The notes beneath the pieces are model-generated. The model worked only from the letters and a program-made list of their open reading frames with translations, was not told the DNA's origin and did not search any database. The position numbers were made by a program, and so were the translations under genes. Below are positions 51,740 through 60,147 of a stretch of 64,000 bases of DNA, piece by piece. Each line of letters starts with the position of its first letter. Position 1 is the first letter of the stretch. The DNA is from Mycobacterium sp. 236(2023) (GTDB taxonomy: Bacteria > Actinomycetota > Actinomycetes > Mycobacteriales > Mycobacteriaceae), in assembly GCF_029623955.1 (NCBI RefSeq), contig NZ_JARSBP010000003.1, positions 558,001 through 622,000 on the forward strand, read 5' to 3'.

Positions 51740-52713
51740 GCAGTTTCGAAGAGTTTCACGCCGAGTTGCGCTCTGTCGCAGGCGATGTCCTCGCCAAGGA
51801 CCGCGAGGTCGAGTGGGCGGTCCTCGTCGACGCGGGATGGACCGGCCTCGAGGTGCCCGAGGAGTTCGGCGGTGCAGGAGCGACGTTCACCGAAACCGCT
51901 CTGATCCTCGAACAGATCGGCCGGGCCGCGGGTGCAAACCATTACCTGGGCAGCGCCGCTCTGGCTGTCGAGGCCCTCAGAAATGCTCCTGGCGAACACC
52001 TCGCCGCCGTCGCCGACGGCAGCAGCCGGTACGCCGTCGTCACCGACGAATTCTCCTACGAATCAGGCAAAGTCACCGGGAACGCCCAATTCGTCTCCGA
52101 CGCGCTCGGCGCAGACCGGTTGCTGATCCGCATCAACGACGGCTACGCCGTCGTTCCGGCCGACGCACTGACGATCACCGCGCAGCCCGTCATCGACGAG
52201 ACCCGCCGACTCGCTGTGGTCACCGCCGACGCTGCCATCCCCGAGACGGTGCTCACGTGTGAGCGACCCTCGGCGATCCGCGACCGTGCCGCCGTCGGCA
52301 TCGCCGTCGACAGCCTCGGCATCGCCGAGCAGATGCTCTCCGCGACTGTCGATTACGTCAAGGTGCGGCACCAGTTCGGCCGTCCGATCGGATCCTTCCA
52401 GGCCGTCAAGCACGCGTGTGCCGACATGCTGGTCGCCATCGAGGTGTCCCGACAACTCGTATCCGAGGCCGTGCAGGCGGTCGCCGAGGGCGGCGATGCC
52501 TCGGTTCCCGCGGCGATGGCCAAGTCCTATACCTGCTCTGCTGCCGTCGACATCGCGGGCAAGGCCATGCAGCTGCACGGCGGCATCGGCTACACGTGGG
52601 AGAGCGGAATCCACACCTACCTGAAACGCGCGGCATTGAACCGATCGCTCTTCGGTTCGTCTGCCGCGCACCGACAACGAGTCGTACAGCGATACAAGAA
52701 GAAGGAGTACTGA
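51736..52713 (+). CDS. Acyl-CoA dehydrogenase family protein 4 (short)
   Basis: The 325-residue protein from ATG 51736 has an ACAD start (LEVPEEFGGAGATFTETALI), a shortened middle domain and the C-terminal VRHQFGRPIGSFQAVKHAC and QLHGGIGYTWE. It is the second partner-type chain and is coupled to protein 3 by ATGA overlap, so 3 and 4 probably associate. Its stop overlaps the next gene by one base. Confidence 0.88.
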   Translation: MSSFEEFHAELRSVAGDVLAKDREVEWAVLVDAGWTGLEVPEEFGGAGATFTETALILEQIGRAAGANHYLGSAALAVEALRNAPGEHLAAVADGSSRYAVVTDEFSYESGKVTGNAQFVSDALGADRLLIRINDGYAVVPADALTITAQPVIDETRRLAVVTADAAIPETVLTCERPSAIRDRAAVGIAVDSLGIAEQMLSATVDYVKVRHQFGRPIGSFQAVKHACADMLVAIEVSRQLVSEAVQAVAEGGDASVPAAMAKSYTCSAAVDIAGKAMQLHGGIGYTWESGIHTYLKRAALNRSLFGSSAAHRQRVVQRYKKKEY

Positions 52714-54425
52714 TGGGTGTCCCGGTTTACAAGCGCATTCTCGACCTGTTCGAGGCCGAGGGCGTCAACACGCTCTTCGGCATCCCCGATCCCAACTTCG
52801 TGCATATGTTCACCGAAGCCGAAGCGCGCGGATGGTCCGTCGTCGCACCGCACCACGAGCTCAGCGCCGGCTTCATGGCCGAGGCTGCCTCACGGATGAC
52901 CGGCAAGCCGGGCCTGTGCATCGGCACGCTGGGGCCGGGCATGGCCAACATCGCCGGAGCGATCCAGTGCGCACTGGTCGAGAACTCGCCGGTGATCTTC
53001 CTCGGCGGGCAGCGCGCCCGTGTCACCGAGCGACGGGTGCGTCGCGGCCGGATCCAATTCGTGCAGCAGGAACCGCTTTTCGCGGACTCAGTGAAGTACA
53101 GCAGCTCGATCGAGTACGCCGATCAGACCGACGAGATCATCCGGGAGGCGATCCGCAGGTCGATGTCCGGCACCCCCGGGCCGTGCTACGTCGAGTATCC
53201 GTCGCACATCATCCTCGAAGAGCTGGATGTACCGGAGGCATTGCCGCCCAACAAGTATCGCCTCGTCAACCAGGGTGCGGGCGCCCCCGAGGTCGCCGAG
53301 GCCGTCCGGTTGATCCGCGAGGCCCAGAGCCCGATCCTGCTCGTCGGCCACGGCGTGCACACGTCGCGCACCCAGCAGGAGGTCAAGGAGCTCGCCGAGC
53401 TGATGAACTGCCCGGTGATCCAGACTTCCGGTGGCACGTCGTTCATCCCGGGACTGCAGGACCGGACGTTCCCGTATCTGTTCTCGCCGGCGGCCAACGA
53501 AGCCGTCGAGGAGTCCGACCTCTGCGTCGCACTCGGCACCGAGCTCGGTGAACCCATGCACTACGGCAGAACCCAGCACTGGGCGGGCAACGACGCCAAC
53601 CGCAAGTGGATCTACGTCGAGCAGGACCCCACCGCCATCGGCGTCAACCGCTCGTTCGACGTGCCGCTCGTCGGCGATCTCCGCGGTGTCGTGCCGCAGC
53701 TCGTCGAAGCGCTCAAGGAGACGCCGCGCACGCCGTCGGTCAACCTCGACAAGCTCGTCAAGGCCGACGCGGCCGAGCTCGCGCAGCTGGCCGAGAACGC
53801 CCCGTCGGGACGCTCCCCGATCCACCCCGCGCGCTACGTCGTCGAATCCACGAAGGCGTTCAACGAACTCGAGGACGGCATCCTCGTGCGCGACGGCGGC
53901 GCGACGGTCATCTTCCAGTGGACCTATTCGCAGTCCAAGCCGCGCGACGTGATCTGGAACCAGAACTTCGGCCACCTCGGCACCGGGCTGCCGTATGCCG
54001 TCGGCGCTTCGGTCGCCGAGGGCGGCAAGCGGCCCGTCATGTTGCTGACAAGTGATTCAGCGTTCCTGTTCCACATCGCCGAGCTGGAGACGGCGGCCCG
54101 GCTGAACCTGCCCCTGGTCTGCGTCGTCGGCGTCGACCATCAATGGGGCCTCGAGGTCGGCGTCTACAAACGCACCTTCGAGCAGCCGTCCCCGCAGCCG
54201 GGCGTGCACTGGAGTAAGGACGTCCGGATGGACAAGATCGGCGAAGGCTTCGGCTGCCACGGTGAATACGTGGAGAAGGAAGACGAGATCGGTCCGGCGA
54301 TCGCACGCGCGTACGCCAGCGGAAAGGTCGGCGTCGTGCACGTGTGCATCGACCCGAAGGCCAACTCCGAGGAGATGCCGAAGTACGACCGATTCCGGAC
54401 CTGGTATGCAGAAGGCACCCAGTAA
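52713..54425 (+). CDS. ThDP-dependent enzyme, lyase/decarboxylase-like, altered metal motif
   Basis: The 570-residue protein from ATG 52713 (TGATG) has the acetolactate-synthase/benzoylformate-decarboxylase plan: PYR domain with catalytic Glu E49 in HHELSA, a central domain (PILLVGHGVHTSR) and a PP domain. The usual GDG-X26-N metal motif is S447-D448-S449 and D475, keeping the Asp but replacing the glycines and the Asn. It may be a 2-hydroxyacyl-CoA lyase-type enzyme, given the aldehyde dehydrogenase downstream, but activity cannot be assumed. Confidence 0.87.
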   Translation: MGVPVYKRILDLFEAEGVNTLFGIPDPNFVHMFTEAEARGWSVVAPHHELSAGFMAEAASRMTGKPGLCIGTLGPGMANIAGAIQCALVENSPVIFLGGQRARVTERRVRRGRIQFVQQEPLFADSVKYSSSIEYADQTDEIIREAIRRSMSGTPGPCYVEYPSHIILEELDVPEALPPNKYRLVNQGAGAPEVAEAVRLIREAQSPILLVGHGVHTSRTQQEVKELAELMNCPVIQTSGGTSFIPGLQDRTFPYLFSPAANEAVEESDLCVALGTELGEPMHYGRTQHWAGNDANRKWIYVEQDPTAIGVNRSFDVPLVGDLRGVVPQLVEALKETPRTPSVNLDKLVKADAAELAQLAENAPSGRSPIHPARYVVESTKAFNELEDGILVRDGGATVIFQWTYSQSKPRDVIWNQNFGHLGTGLPYAVGASVAEGGKRPVMLLTSDSAFLFHIAELETAARLNLPLVCVVGVDHQWGLEVGVYKRTFEQPSPQPGVHWSKDVRMDKIGEGFGCHGEYVEKEDEIGPAIARAYASGKVGVVHVCIDPKANSEEMPKYDRFRTWYAEGTQ

Positions 54426-54453
54426 CTGCGTCGACTAAGGAAGAGTGCATGTT

Positions 54454-55878
54454 ATGCGCGAATACCTGAAGTTCTACATCAACGGCGAGTGGGTCGACCC
54501 CGTCGAATCCGGGGCCCTCGACGTCGACAACCCGACCACCGAGCAGGTCTCCGGCAAGATCGCCCTCGGCACCGCCGCCGACGTCGACAAAGCGGTCGAG
54601 GCGGCCCGCAAGGCCTTCACCACCTGGTCACAAACCACCCGCGAAGAGCGCCTCGAAGTGCTCGGCAACATCCTTGCCGAGTACCAGAAGCGTGCAGGCG
54701 ACCTCGCCGAGGCCGTCACCGAGGAGATGGGTGCGCCGGCATCGCTGGCCGCAGGACCTCAGGTCGGTCTTGGCATGGGCCATCTCGCCACCGCGATCGA
54801 CGTGCTGAAGAACTTCCAGTTCGAGGAGCAGCACGGGTCGACGTTGGTGGTCAAGGAGCCGATCGGGGTGTGCGGCCTGATCACGCCGTGGAACTGGCCC
54901 ATCAACCAGATCGCCGTCAAGGTCTACCCGGCGCTGGCGACCGGCTGCACGATGGTGCTCAAGCCGTCGGAGGTCGCGCCGTACTCGGCGCAGATCTTCA
55001 CCGAGATCATCGACGCCGCAGGCGTTCCCGCCGGGGTGTACAACCTGATCTACGGTGACGGGCAAGGTGTCGGCGCGGCGCTGTCGAGCCATCCCGACAT
55101 CGAGATGGTGTCGTTCACCGGCTCGACCCGCGCGGGCATCGAGGTCGCCAGGAGCGCGGCGCCGACCGTCAAGCGGGTGTCGCAGGAACTCGGCGGCAAG
55201 AGTCCCAACATCGTGCTCGACGACGAGGACTTCGCCAAGAGCGTCACCGCGGGAACCTCGGTGATGATGATGAACAGCGGGCAGAGCTGCAACGCGCCGT
55301 CGCGCATGCTCGTACCGAACTCGCGGATGGACGAAGCCATCGCCGTCGCCCGCGAGGTCGCCGGCGCGGTCAAGGTCGGTGACCCCGGTGACAAGACCGC
55401 GATCGGCCCGGTCGCCTCCAAGGCGCAGTTCGACAAGATCCAGGGGCTGATCCAGAAGGGCATCGACGAAGGGGCCACGCTCGTCGTCGGCGGTACCGGT
55501 CGTCCCGACGGGCTCGACGCCGGCTACTTCGTCAAGCCGACGGTGTTCGCGAACGTCACCAACGACATGACGATCGCGCGCGAGGAGATCTTCGGGCCGG
55601 TGTTGTGCATCCTCGGCTACGACGACATCGACCAGGCCGTCGAGATCGGCAACGACACCGAGTACGGGCTCGCCGGCTACGTTTCCGGCGCCGACCTGGA
55701 CCAGGCCCGCGCCGTGGCCCGTCGCATCAGAGCCGGTTCCGTCGCGATCAACCACGGCTTCGACATGGCCGCCCCGTTCGGCGGCTACAAGCGCAGCGGC
55801 AACGGTCGCGAGTGGGGCCAGTTCGCGTTCGACGAGTACCTGGAGACGAAGGCCGCGCTCGGCTACTCACCCGAGTAG
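54454..55878 (+). CDS. Aldehyde dehydrogenase (NAD(P)+)
   Basis: The 474-residue ALDH has LITPWNWP, the general base E245 in QELGGKSPN and nucleophile C279 in GQSCNAPSR, plus EEIFGPVL. ATG 54454 is chosen because AAGGAAGA is nine bases upstream; the in-frame GTG 54445 would touch it. It oxidises an aldehyde to an acid and could consume the aldehyde released by the ThDP enzyme just upstream. The repeated palindrome follows its stop by three bases. Confidence 0.92.
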   Translation: MREYLKFYINGEWVDPVESGALDVDNPTTEQVSGKIALGTAADVDKAVEAARKAFTTWSQTTREERLEVLGNILAEYQKRAGDLAEAVTEEMGAPASLAAGPQVGLGMGHLATAIDVLKNFQFEEQHGSTLVVKEPIGVCGLITPWNWPINQIAVKVYPALATGCTMVLKPSEVAPYSAQIFTEIIDAAGVPAGVYNLIYGDGQGVGAALSSHPDIEMVSFTGSTRAGIEVARSAAPTVKRVSQELGGKSPNIVLDDEDFAKSVTAGTSVMMMNSGQSCNAPSRMLVPNSRMDEAIAVAREVAGAVKVGDPGDKTAIGPVASKAQFDKIQGLIQKGIDEGATLVVGGTGRPDGLDAGYFVKPTVFANVTNDMTIAREEIFGPVLCILGYDDIDQAVEIGNDTEYGLAGYVSGADLDQARAVARRIRAGSVAINHGFDMAAPFGGYKRSGNGREWGQFAFDEYLETKAALGYSPE

Positions 55879-55881
55879 CGA

Positions 55882-55926
55882 TTTCGGCGTAGTTGGTCAC
55901 GCTACGGTTGGCCAACTACGCCGAAA
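55882..55926. repeat. Inverted repeat, copy 2 (15-bp perfect stem)
   Basis: TTTCGGCGTAGTTGG (55882-55896) and CCAACTACGCCGAAA (55912-55926) pair perfectly around a 15-base loop. The stem core is the same as copy 1 at 43657. Both copies lie directly after a catabolic gene and before a new ribosome-site-led gene in the same operon. No T tract is present. Confidence 0.7.
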
Positions 55927-55943
55927 CCGCAGGGGGAAGTGGA

Positions 55944-56840
55944 GTGTACGAATACGGGATCGACTTCGACGCCGTCGAGGCCATCGACATCCACACCCAC
56001 GTCGAGGTCGACAGTCACGGCCACAAGGCCTACGACGACGTGCTGGTCGAGGCCACCGCGAAGTACTTCAAGATGCCCGAGGGCATCACCGCAAGCGTCG
56101 ACGCGGTGGCCGACATCTACCGCAGGCACAACACCGCCGCCGTCGTCTTCACGATCGACGCCAGGCACGGCATGCGACACGCCCCCAACTCGATCGAGGA
56201 CCTGATTCTGGGGGCGGCACGGAACAACGACGTGCTGATCCCGTTCGGCTCCGTCGACCCATGGCAGGGCCGGCACGCCGTGCATCGCGTGCACGAACTC
56301 GTCCGCGATTACGGCGTCAAAGGCTTCAAGTTCCATCCGAGCATGCAGGCATTCGAACCCAACGACCGCGCGTACTACCCGATCTACCACGCGATCGCCG
56401 AAGCCGGCGTGCCCGCGCTGTTCCACACCGGGCAGACGGGCATGGGCGCCGGGCTGCCCGGCGGGCATCGCATCAAACTGCGCTACAGCGACCCGATGCT
56501 GCTCGACGACGTCGCAGCGGACTTTCCGGAGCTGACGATCGTGATGGCCCACCCCGCCGTGCCGTGGGTGGACTCGCAGATCGCGATCGCCGGGCACAAG
56601 GCCAACGTCTACATCGATCTGTCGGGTTGGAGCCCGAAGTACTTCCCGCCGCAGCTCATTCACGCGATGTCGCGGCAGTTGCGCACGAAAGTGCTGTTCG
56701 GCACCGACTTTCCGTACATCCAGATCGACCGGTGGCGACGCGACTTCGACACCCTCGACATCGACCCGGCGGCGATCCCGCTGATCTACAAGCAGAACGC
56801 GCTGAAGGTCCTCGGTATCGAGACGAGTCCGGCGCGATGA
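55944..56840 (+). CDS. Amidohydrolase_2 family metal-dependent hydrolase
   Basis: From GTG 55944, with AGGGGGAAG seven bases upstream, the protein has 298 residues. (A TTG at 55893 is in frame but lies within the inverted repeat.) It has AIDIHTHVE (HxH metal ligands), KGFKFHPS, LFHTGQTG, MAHPAVPWVD and FGTDFPY with the catalytic Asp. Relatives are ACMSD and gamma-resorcylate decarboxylases or lactonases. It may hydrolyse a lactone or decarboxylate an acid from this pathway. Confidence 0.88.
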   Translation: MYEYGIDFDAVEAIDIHTHVEVDSHGHKAYDDVLVEATAKYFKMPEGITASVDAVADIYRRHNTAAVVFTIDARHGMRHAPNSIEDLILGAARNNDVLIPFGSVDPWQGRHAVHRVHELVRDYGVKGFKFHPSMQAFEPNDRAYYPIYHAIAEAGVPALFHTGQTGMGAGLPGGHRIKLRYSDPMLLDDVAADFPELTIVMAHPAVPWVDSQIAIAGHKANVYIDLSGWSPKYFPPQLIHAMSRQLRTKVLFGTDFPYIQIDRWRRDFDTLDIDPAAIPLIYKQNALKVLGIETSPAR

Positions 56841-56896
56841 GTTTCGATGGCGGCCGCGGTCTGCACCGGTACTGACCCCGACCCGAGGAGACCGCC

Positions 56897-57679
56897 ATGC
56901 CCGTTCGTGAATCCGCCCCGCTGGGCGCACCGATCTGGATCGACCTCACCACTTCCGACCTCGACGGCGCCCAAGCGTTCTACGGAGCGGTGTTCGGGTG
57001 GACCTTCGAGTCGGCAGGTCCCGAATACGGCGGTTACACCAACGCCTTCCGCGATGGCAGGCCTGTCGCCGGTCTGATGGCCAACGATCCGCAGTGGGAA
57101 GTCCCCGACACGTGGACCACCTATCTGCACACGGTCGACATCAGGGCCACGATCGCCCAGGCCGCCACCGCGGGAGCCCAGACGTGCGAAGAGTCGGCCG
57201 AGCCGATGGAGATCAAGAACAAAGGGTGGATGGGCATGCTGTCGGACCCCACGGGCGCCTTCTTCGGCCTGTGGCAGCCGACCGGCCATCGCGGCTTCGA
57301 GCTCGTCAACGAACACGGCGCACCGCTCTATCACCAGCTGACCACCAAGGACTACGGCAAGGCACTCGACTTCTATCGCGACGCCTTCGGCTGGCACATC
57401 AACACGGTCTCTGACACCGACGAATTCCGCTACAGCACAGCTGTATTCGGGGGCGAGGAGTTGGTCGGCGTGATGGACGGCAGCGTGTACCTGCCCGACG
57501 GCGTGCCTTCGACGTGGACCGTGTTCCTCGCGTCCGACGACGTCGATAAAACCGTGGAGCTCATCGTCGCCAACGGCGGCACCGTCGAGCGCGGCGCGGA
57601 GGACACCCCGTACGGCAGACTCGCCGCCGTCGCCGATCCGACAGGCGCAGGCTTCAACCTGTCATCCGTCCAGAGCTGA
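56897..57679 (+). CDS. Two-domain glyoxalase/VOC-fold protein
   Basis: The 260-residue protein repeats the VOC unit twice (PIWIDLTTSDLDGAQAFYGA; PLYHQLTTKDYGKALDFYRD), each ending in a DPTGA segment (SDPTGAFFGLW; VADPTGAGFNL). This is the plan of Rv0577/CFP32 and Rv0911-like mycobacterial proteins. RBS GAGGAGA precedes ATG 56897. Function of the family is unclear. Its 3' end overlaps the convergent hydrolase gene by 18 bases. Confidence 0.87.
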   Translation: MPVRESAPLGAPIWIDLTTSDLDGAQAFYGAVFGWTFESAGPEYGGYTNAFRDGRPVAGLMANDPQWEVPDTWTTYLHTVDIRATIAQAATAGAQTCEESAEPMEIKNKGWMGMLSDPTGAFFGLWQPTGHRGFELVNEHGAPLYHQLTTKDYGKALDFYRDAFGWHINTVSDTDEFRYSTAVFGGEELVGVMDGSVYLPDGVPSTWTVFLASDDVDKTVELIVANGGTVERGAEDTPYGRLAAVADPTGAGFNLSSVQS

Positions 57680-58243
57680 TCCTTCGAGCATCGCCGCGAC
57701 GGCCTGAGCCGTCCGGCGATGCCACGCCCCTGCCTGCCGCACCATGAAGTGGCCACCCGCCATCGGAATCCACCGGGCATCCACACCCCGCGCGGCAGCA
57801 CGGTCGACCTGCCGACGCGACTCCTGGGGGCTCGTCCACGTGTCGGCGGTCCCGTGCAGTGCAACCAGCCGAGTTCCCGCGTCGATCCGATCACCCTCGC
57901 CCGCCGGCCACCACGCGGCGAGGGCGACGACCCCGGCCACCTCGGGCCGCGACGCCAGATGCGCCGCAACGCGGCCGCCCATCGAATGGCCGACGAGCAC
58001 CACCCGGCGGGCGCCGGTCAGCACATCGAGCGCCCTACCGGCATCGCGCACCGGATCCTCGGCAGCACCGTTCCAGCCCCGCACTCGATAGCGCACGCGG
58101 CGGATGCCTATGGAGCGTGGGAGTCGGACGCGCAGCGAGATCTTCAGCCACACCATGCGCAGGTTCGCCAGCTGCCAGGGCCGTGCCGCGAGCGTGCTGT
58201 TGGCCTTTCCGCCCGGCAGCAGAACGACGAATGTGTCGGTCAC
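57662..58243 (-). CDS. Small alpha/beta hydrolase
   Basis: The 193-residue protein has nucleophile motif GHSMGG near residue 85, an Asp in ALHGTADTWTSP and a late His in AGGHFMVR, a full triad in a compact fold without a cap. It fits small esterase/dienelactone-hydrolase-like proteins. GTG 58243 overlaps the DUF3140-type gene stop by four bases; the 3' end overlaps the VOC gene on the other strand. Confidence 0.85.
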   Translation of the reverse strand: MTDTFVVLLPGGKANSTLAARPWQLANLRMVWLKISLRVRLPRSIGIRRVRYRVRGWNGAAEDPVRDAGRALDVLTGARRVVLVGHSMGGRVAAHLASRPEVAGVVALAAWWPAGEGDRIDAGTRLVALHGTADTWTSPQESRRQVDRAAARGVDARWIPMAGGHFMVRQAGAWHRRTAQAVAAMLEGSALDG

Positions 58244-58578
58244 GACTTGGTGGGGTCGTGACCCCAGTTCATCAACGAGTATCGCCAGTCGGAGTGCTCG
58301 ACATCCTTGGACGGTCCCTGAGCCCGATGCCGGTGGACATAGCCGACGACTTTGCGCATATGGGCGTAATCGTCGTCGGACAGGTCGGCCTTCTTGGTTC
58401 CCAGGATGTCGACTATCCGGCGTCCGCTGCGATGTCCTGTCGACTCGCCGCCGCCCGAGGATTTTTGCCCGACGGCCTCCGCCTCATCGGTGCCTAACCA
58501 CTTATCGATCTCCGAGGCGGTCATGTTGACCGCTTCTTTGAAGTCGTCGTAGGTCTTCTGATCGTCCTCGTCGCTCAT
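58240..58578 (-). CDS. DUF3140-type small protein
   Basis: The 112-residue charged protein (DDFKEAVNMTASEIDKWL; GRRIVDILGTKKADLSDDDYAHMRKVVGYVHRH) matches the DUF3140 pattern as I know it: a short helical SAP-like domain common in actinobacteria and often next to a DUF2945 gene. Here the DUF2945-type gene is directly upstream with a four-base overlap. A DNA-related stress role is sometimes suggested; not shown here. Confidence 0.8.
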   Translation of the reverse strand: MSDEDDQKTYDDFKEAVNMTASEIDKWLGTDEAEAVGQKSSGGGESTGHRSGRRIVDILGTKKADLSDDDYAHMRKVVGYVHRHRAQGPSKDVEHSDWRYSLMNWGHDPTKS

Positions 58579-58790
58579 GACTTCTTCTTCAACGCCTCGG
58601 GCTTGTGCACGGCGTCGCCGCCGCTCTTGTCGCTCCGGACCTGGTACTGCGGCTCGTCCTTGGAGGCTCGCACGGTGCGGCCCGCGGCTTCGGTATCGGA
58701 GGTGATCTTCTTCTCGACGGTGCCCTCGGCGGTGCTGCCGTGGCTCTGCCATGTGACCTTGTCGCCTTTTCGGAAGCTTTGCTGACTCAT
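58575..58790 (-). CDS. DUF2945 (HVA1/Tudor-like) small protein
   Basis: The 71-residue protein has the DUF2945 core FRKGDKVTWQSHGSTAEGTV with a Lys/Asp-rich end. Such HVA1 family proteins fold as a small beta-barrel and are found with DUF3140 genes in stress-linked operons. Start ATG 58790. First gene of the three-gene minus operon ending in the hydrolase. Confidence 0.83.
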   Translation of the reverse strand: MSQQSFRKGDKVTWQSHGSTAEGTVEKKITSDTEAAGRTVRASKDEPQYQVRSDKSGGDAVHKPEALKKKS

Positions 58791-58853
58791 GAGCGTTCGG
58801 ATACCCGGCCAGGAAAGCGATGCTTGCCGGGTGAAAATAGCGTCATAGTGGGG

Positions 58854-58860
58854 TAATAAT
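58854..58860 (+). promoter_or_regulatory. Possible -10 region for the KasB-like gene
   Basis: TAATAAT at 58854-58860 lies 24 bases before ATG 58885, with ribosome site GGAAGGGAG between. No good -35 is seen at the expected distance. Confidence 0.3.
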
Positions 58861-58884
58861 CTCGCAGTTTCGGGAAGGGAGACG

Positions 58885-60144
58885 ATGACGAACGCACACA
58901 TTCGGAAACTTCCCAATGTGCCTGACGTGGTCGTCACCGGCATGGTGATGACAACCGCGCTCGGAACTGACGCCGAGACGACCTGGCAGGCACTGCTGGA
59001 CGGCCGTAGCGGTATCCGCACTCTGGAGGACTCCTTCATCGAGGAGTTCGACCTGCCAGTGCGCATCGGCGGTCACCTGCTGGAGTCGTTCGATGACGAG
59101 CTGACTCCCGAGGAGAACTACAACAACTCCTACGTGCAGCGCATGGCCATCGTGCTGGGCCGCCGGGTCTGGGAGCAGGCGGGTGCCCCCGACGTCGACC
59201 CGAACCGGCTCGCGGTGTCGATCGGCACGGGCATGGGCGGCATCGAGGAGCTCGCGTTCGCCTACGACCACATCCGGGAGGGCCGGCTGGACCAGGTGAA
59301 CCCGACGGTGGTGCAGCAGTACGCACCCAGCGGTCCGTCGGCCGCCGTCGCGCTGGAACGCAACGCCCGCGCGGGAGTGCTCTCGCCCGTGTCGGCGTGC
59401 GCGTCCGGCTCGGAGGGCATCGCCCAAGCATGGCGCCAGATCATCTTCGGCGAGGCGGACATCGCGATCTGCGGCGGGGTGGAAGCCCGCATCGAGGCCG
59501 TGCCGATCGCCGGATTCGCCCAGATGCGCATCGTCATGTCGACCAACAACGACGATCCGCCGGGTGCCTGCCGCCCGTTCGACAAGGATCGCGACGGATT
59601 CGTCTTCGGTGAGGGCGGGGCCCTGCTGGTCATCGAGACCGAGGCGCACGCCAAGGCCCGCGGTGCCAAGATCCTCGGCCGGCTGATGGGCGCGAGCATC
59701 ACCTCCGACGGCTTCCACATGGTCGCGCCCGACCCCAACGGGAAGCGCGCAGGCTTCGCGATGACGCACGCCACCGAGCTCGCCGGCCTTTCGCCGACGG
59801 ACATCGACCACGTCAACGCGCACGCCACCGGCACCACCGTCGGTGACGTCGCTGAGGGCATCGCCATCAACAATGCGCTCGGCCAACACAAACCGGCGGT
59901 ATATGCGCCCAAGGGTGCGCTGGGTCATTCGGTCGGCGCCGTCGGGGCTGTCGAGTCGATCCTGACGCTGCTGGCGTTGCGCGACGGGGTGATCCCCGCG
60001 ACGCGCAACCTGACCACCCTCGACCCCGAGATCGACCTCGACGTCGTCGCCGGGGAGCCCAGACGGGGCAGATACGAATACGCGATCAACAACTCATTCG
60101 GCTTCGGCGGCCACAACGTCTCGCTGGTCTTCGGCCGCCCGTGA
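58885..60144 (+). CDS. Beta-ketoacyl-ACP synthase, KasB-type paralogue
   Basis: The 419-residue KAS II-type enzyme has nucleophile C172 in SACASGSEG and H313 (NAHATGT) and H348 (GALGHSVGA), the Cys-His-His triad. Against my memory of the M. tuberculosis proteins it is closer to KasB than KasA ([46 protein letters not shown]). It would extend acyl-AcpM with malonyl units in FAS-II. It is not in the usual fabD-acpM-kasA-kasB operon: neighbours are two mycolate methyltransferases, so it is probably an extra copy. Confidence 0.9.
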   Translation: MTNAHIRKLPNVPDVVVTGMVMTTALGTDAETTWQALLDGRSGIRTLEDSFIEEFDLPVRIGGHLLESFDDELTPEENYNNSYVQRMAIVLGRRVWEQAGAPDVDPNRLAVSIGTGMGGIEELAFAYDHIREGRLDQVNPTVVQQYAPSGPSAAVALERNARAGVLSPVSACASGSEGIAQAWRQIIFGEADIAICGGVEARIEAVPIAGFAQMRIVMSTNNDDPPGACRPFDKDRDGFVFGEGGALLVIETEAHAKARGAKILGRLMGASITSDGFHMVAPDPNGKRAGFAMTHATELAGLSPTDIDHVNAHATGTTVGDVAEGIAINNALGQHKPAVYAPKGALGHSVGAVGAVESILTLLALRDGVIPATRNLTTLDPEIDLDVVAGEPRRGRYEYAINNSFGFGGHNVSLVFGRP

Positions 60145-60147
60145 CGC

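Noticed and set aside
55893-55943. TTG start at 55893 for the amidohydrolase
   Set aside because: It would place the start inside the inverted repeat and encode the repeat; GTG 55944 has a good ribosome site.
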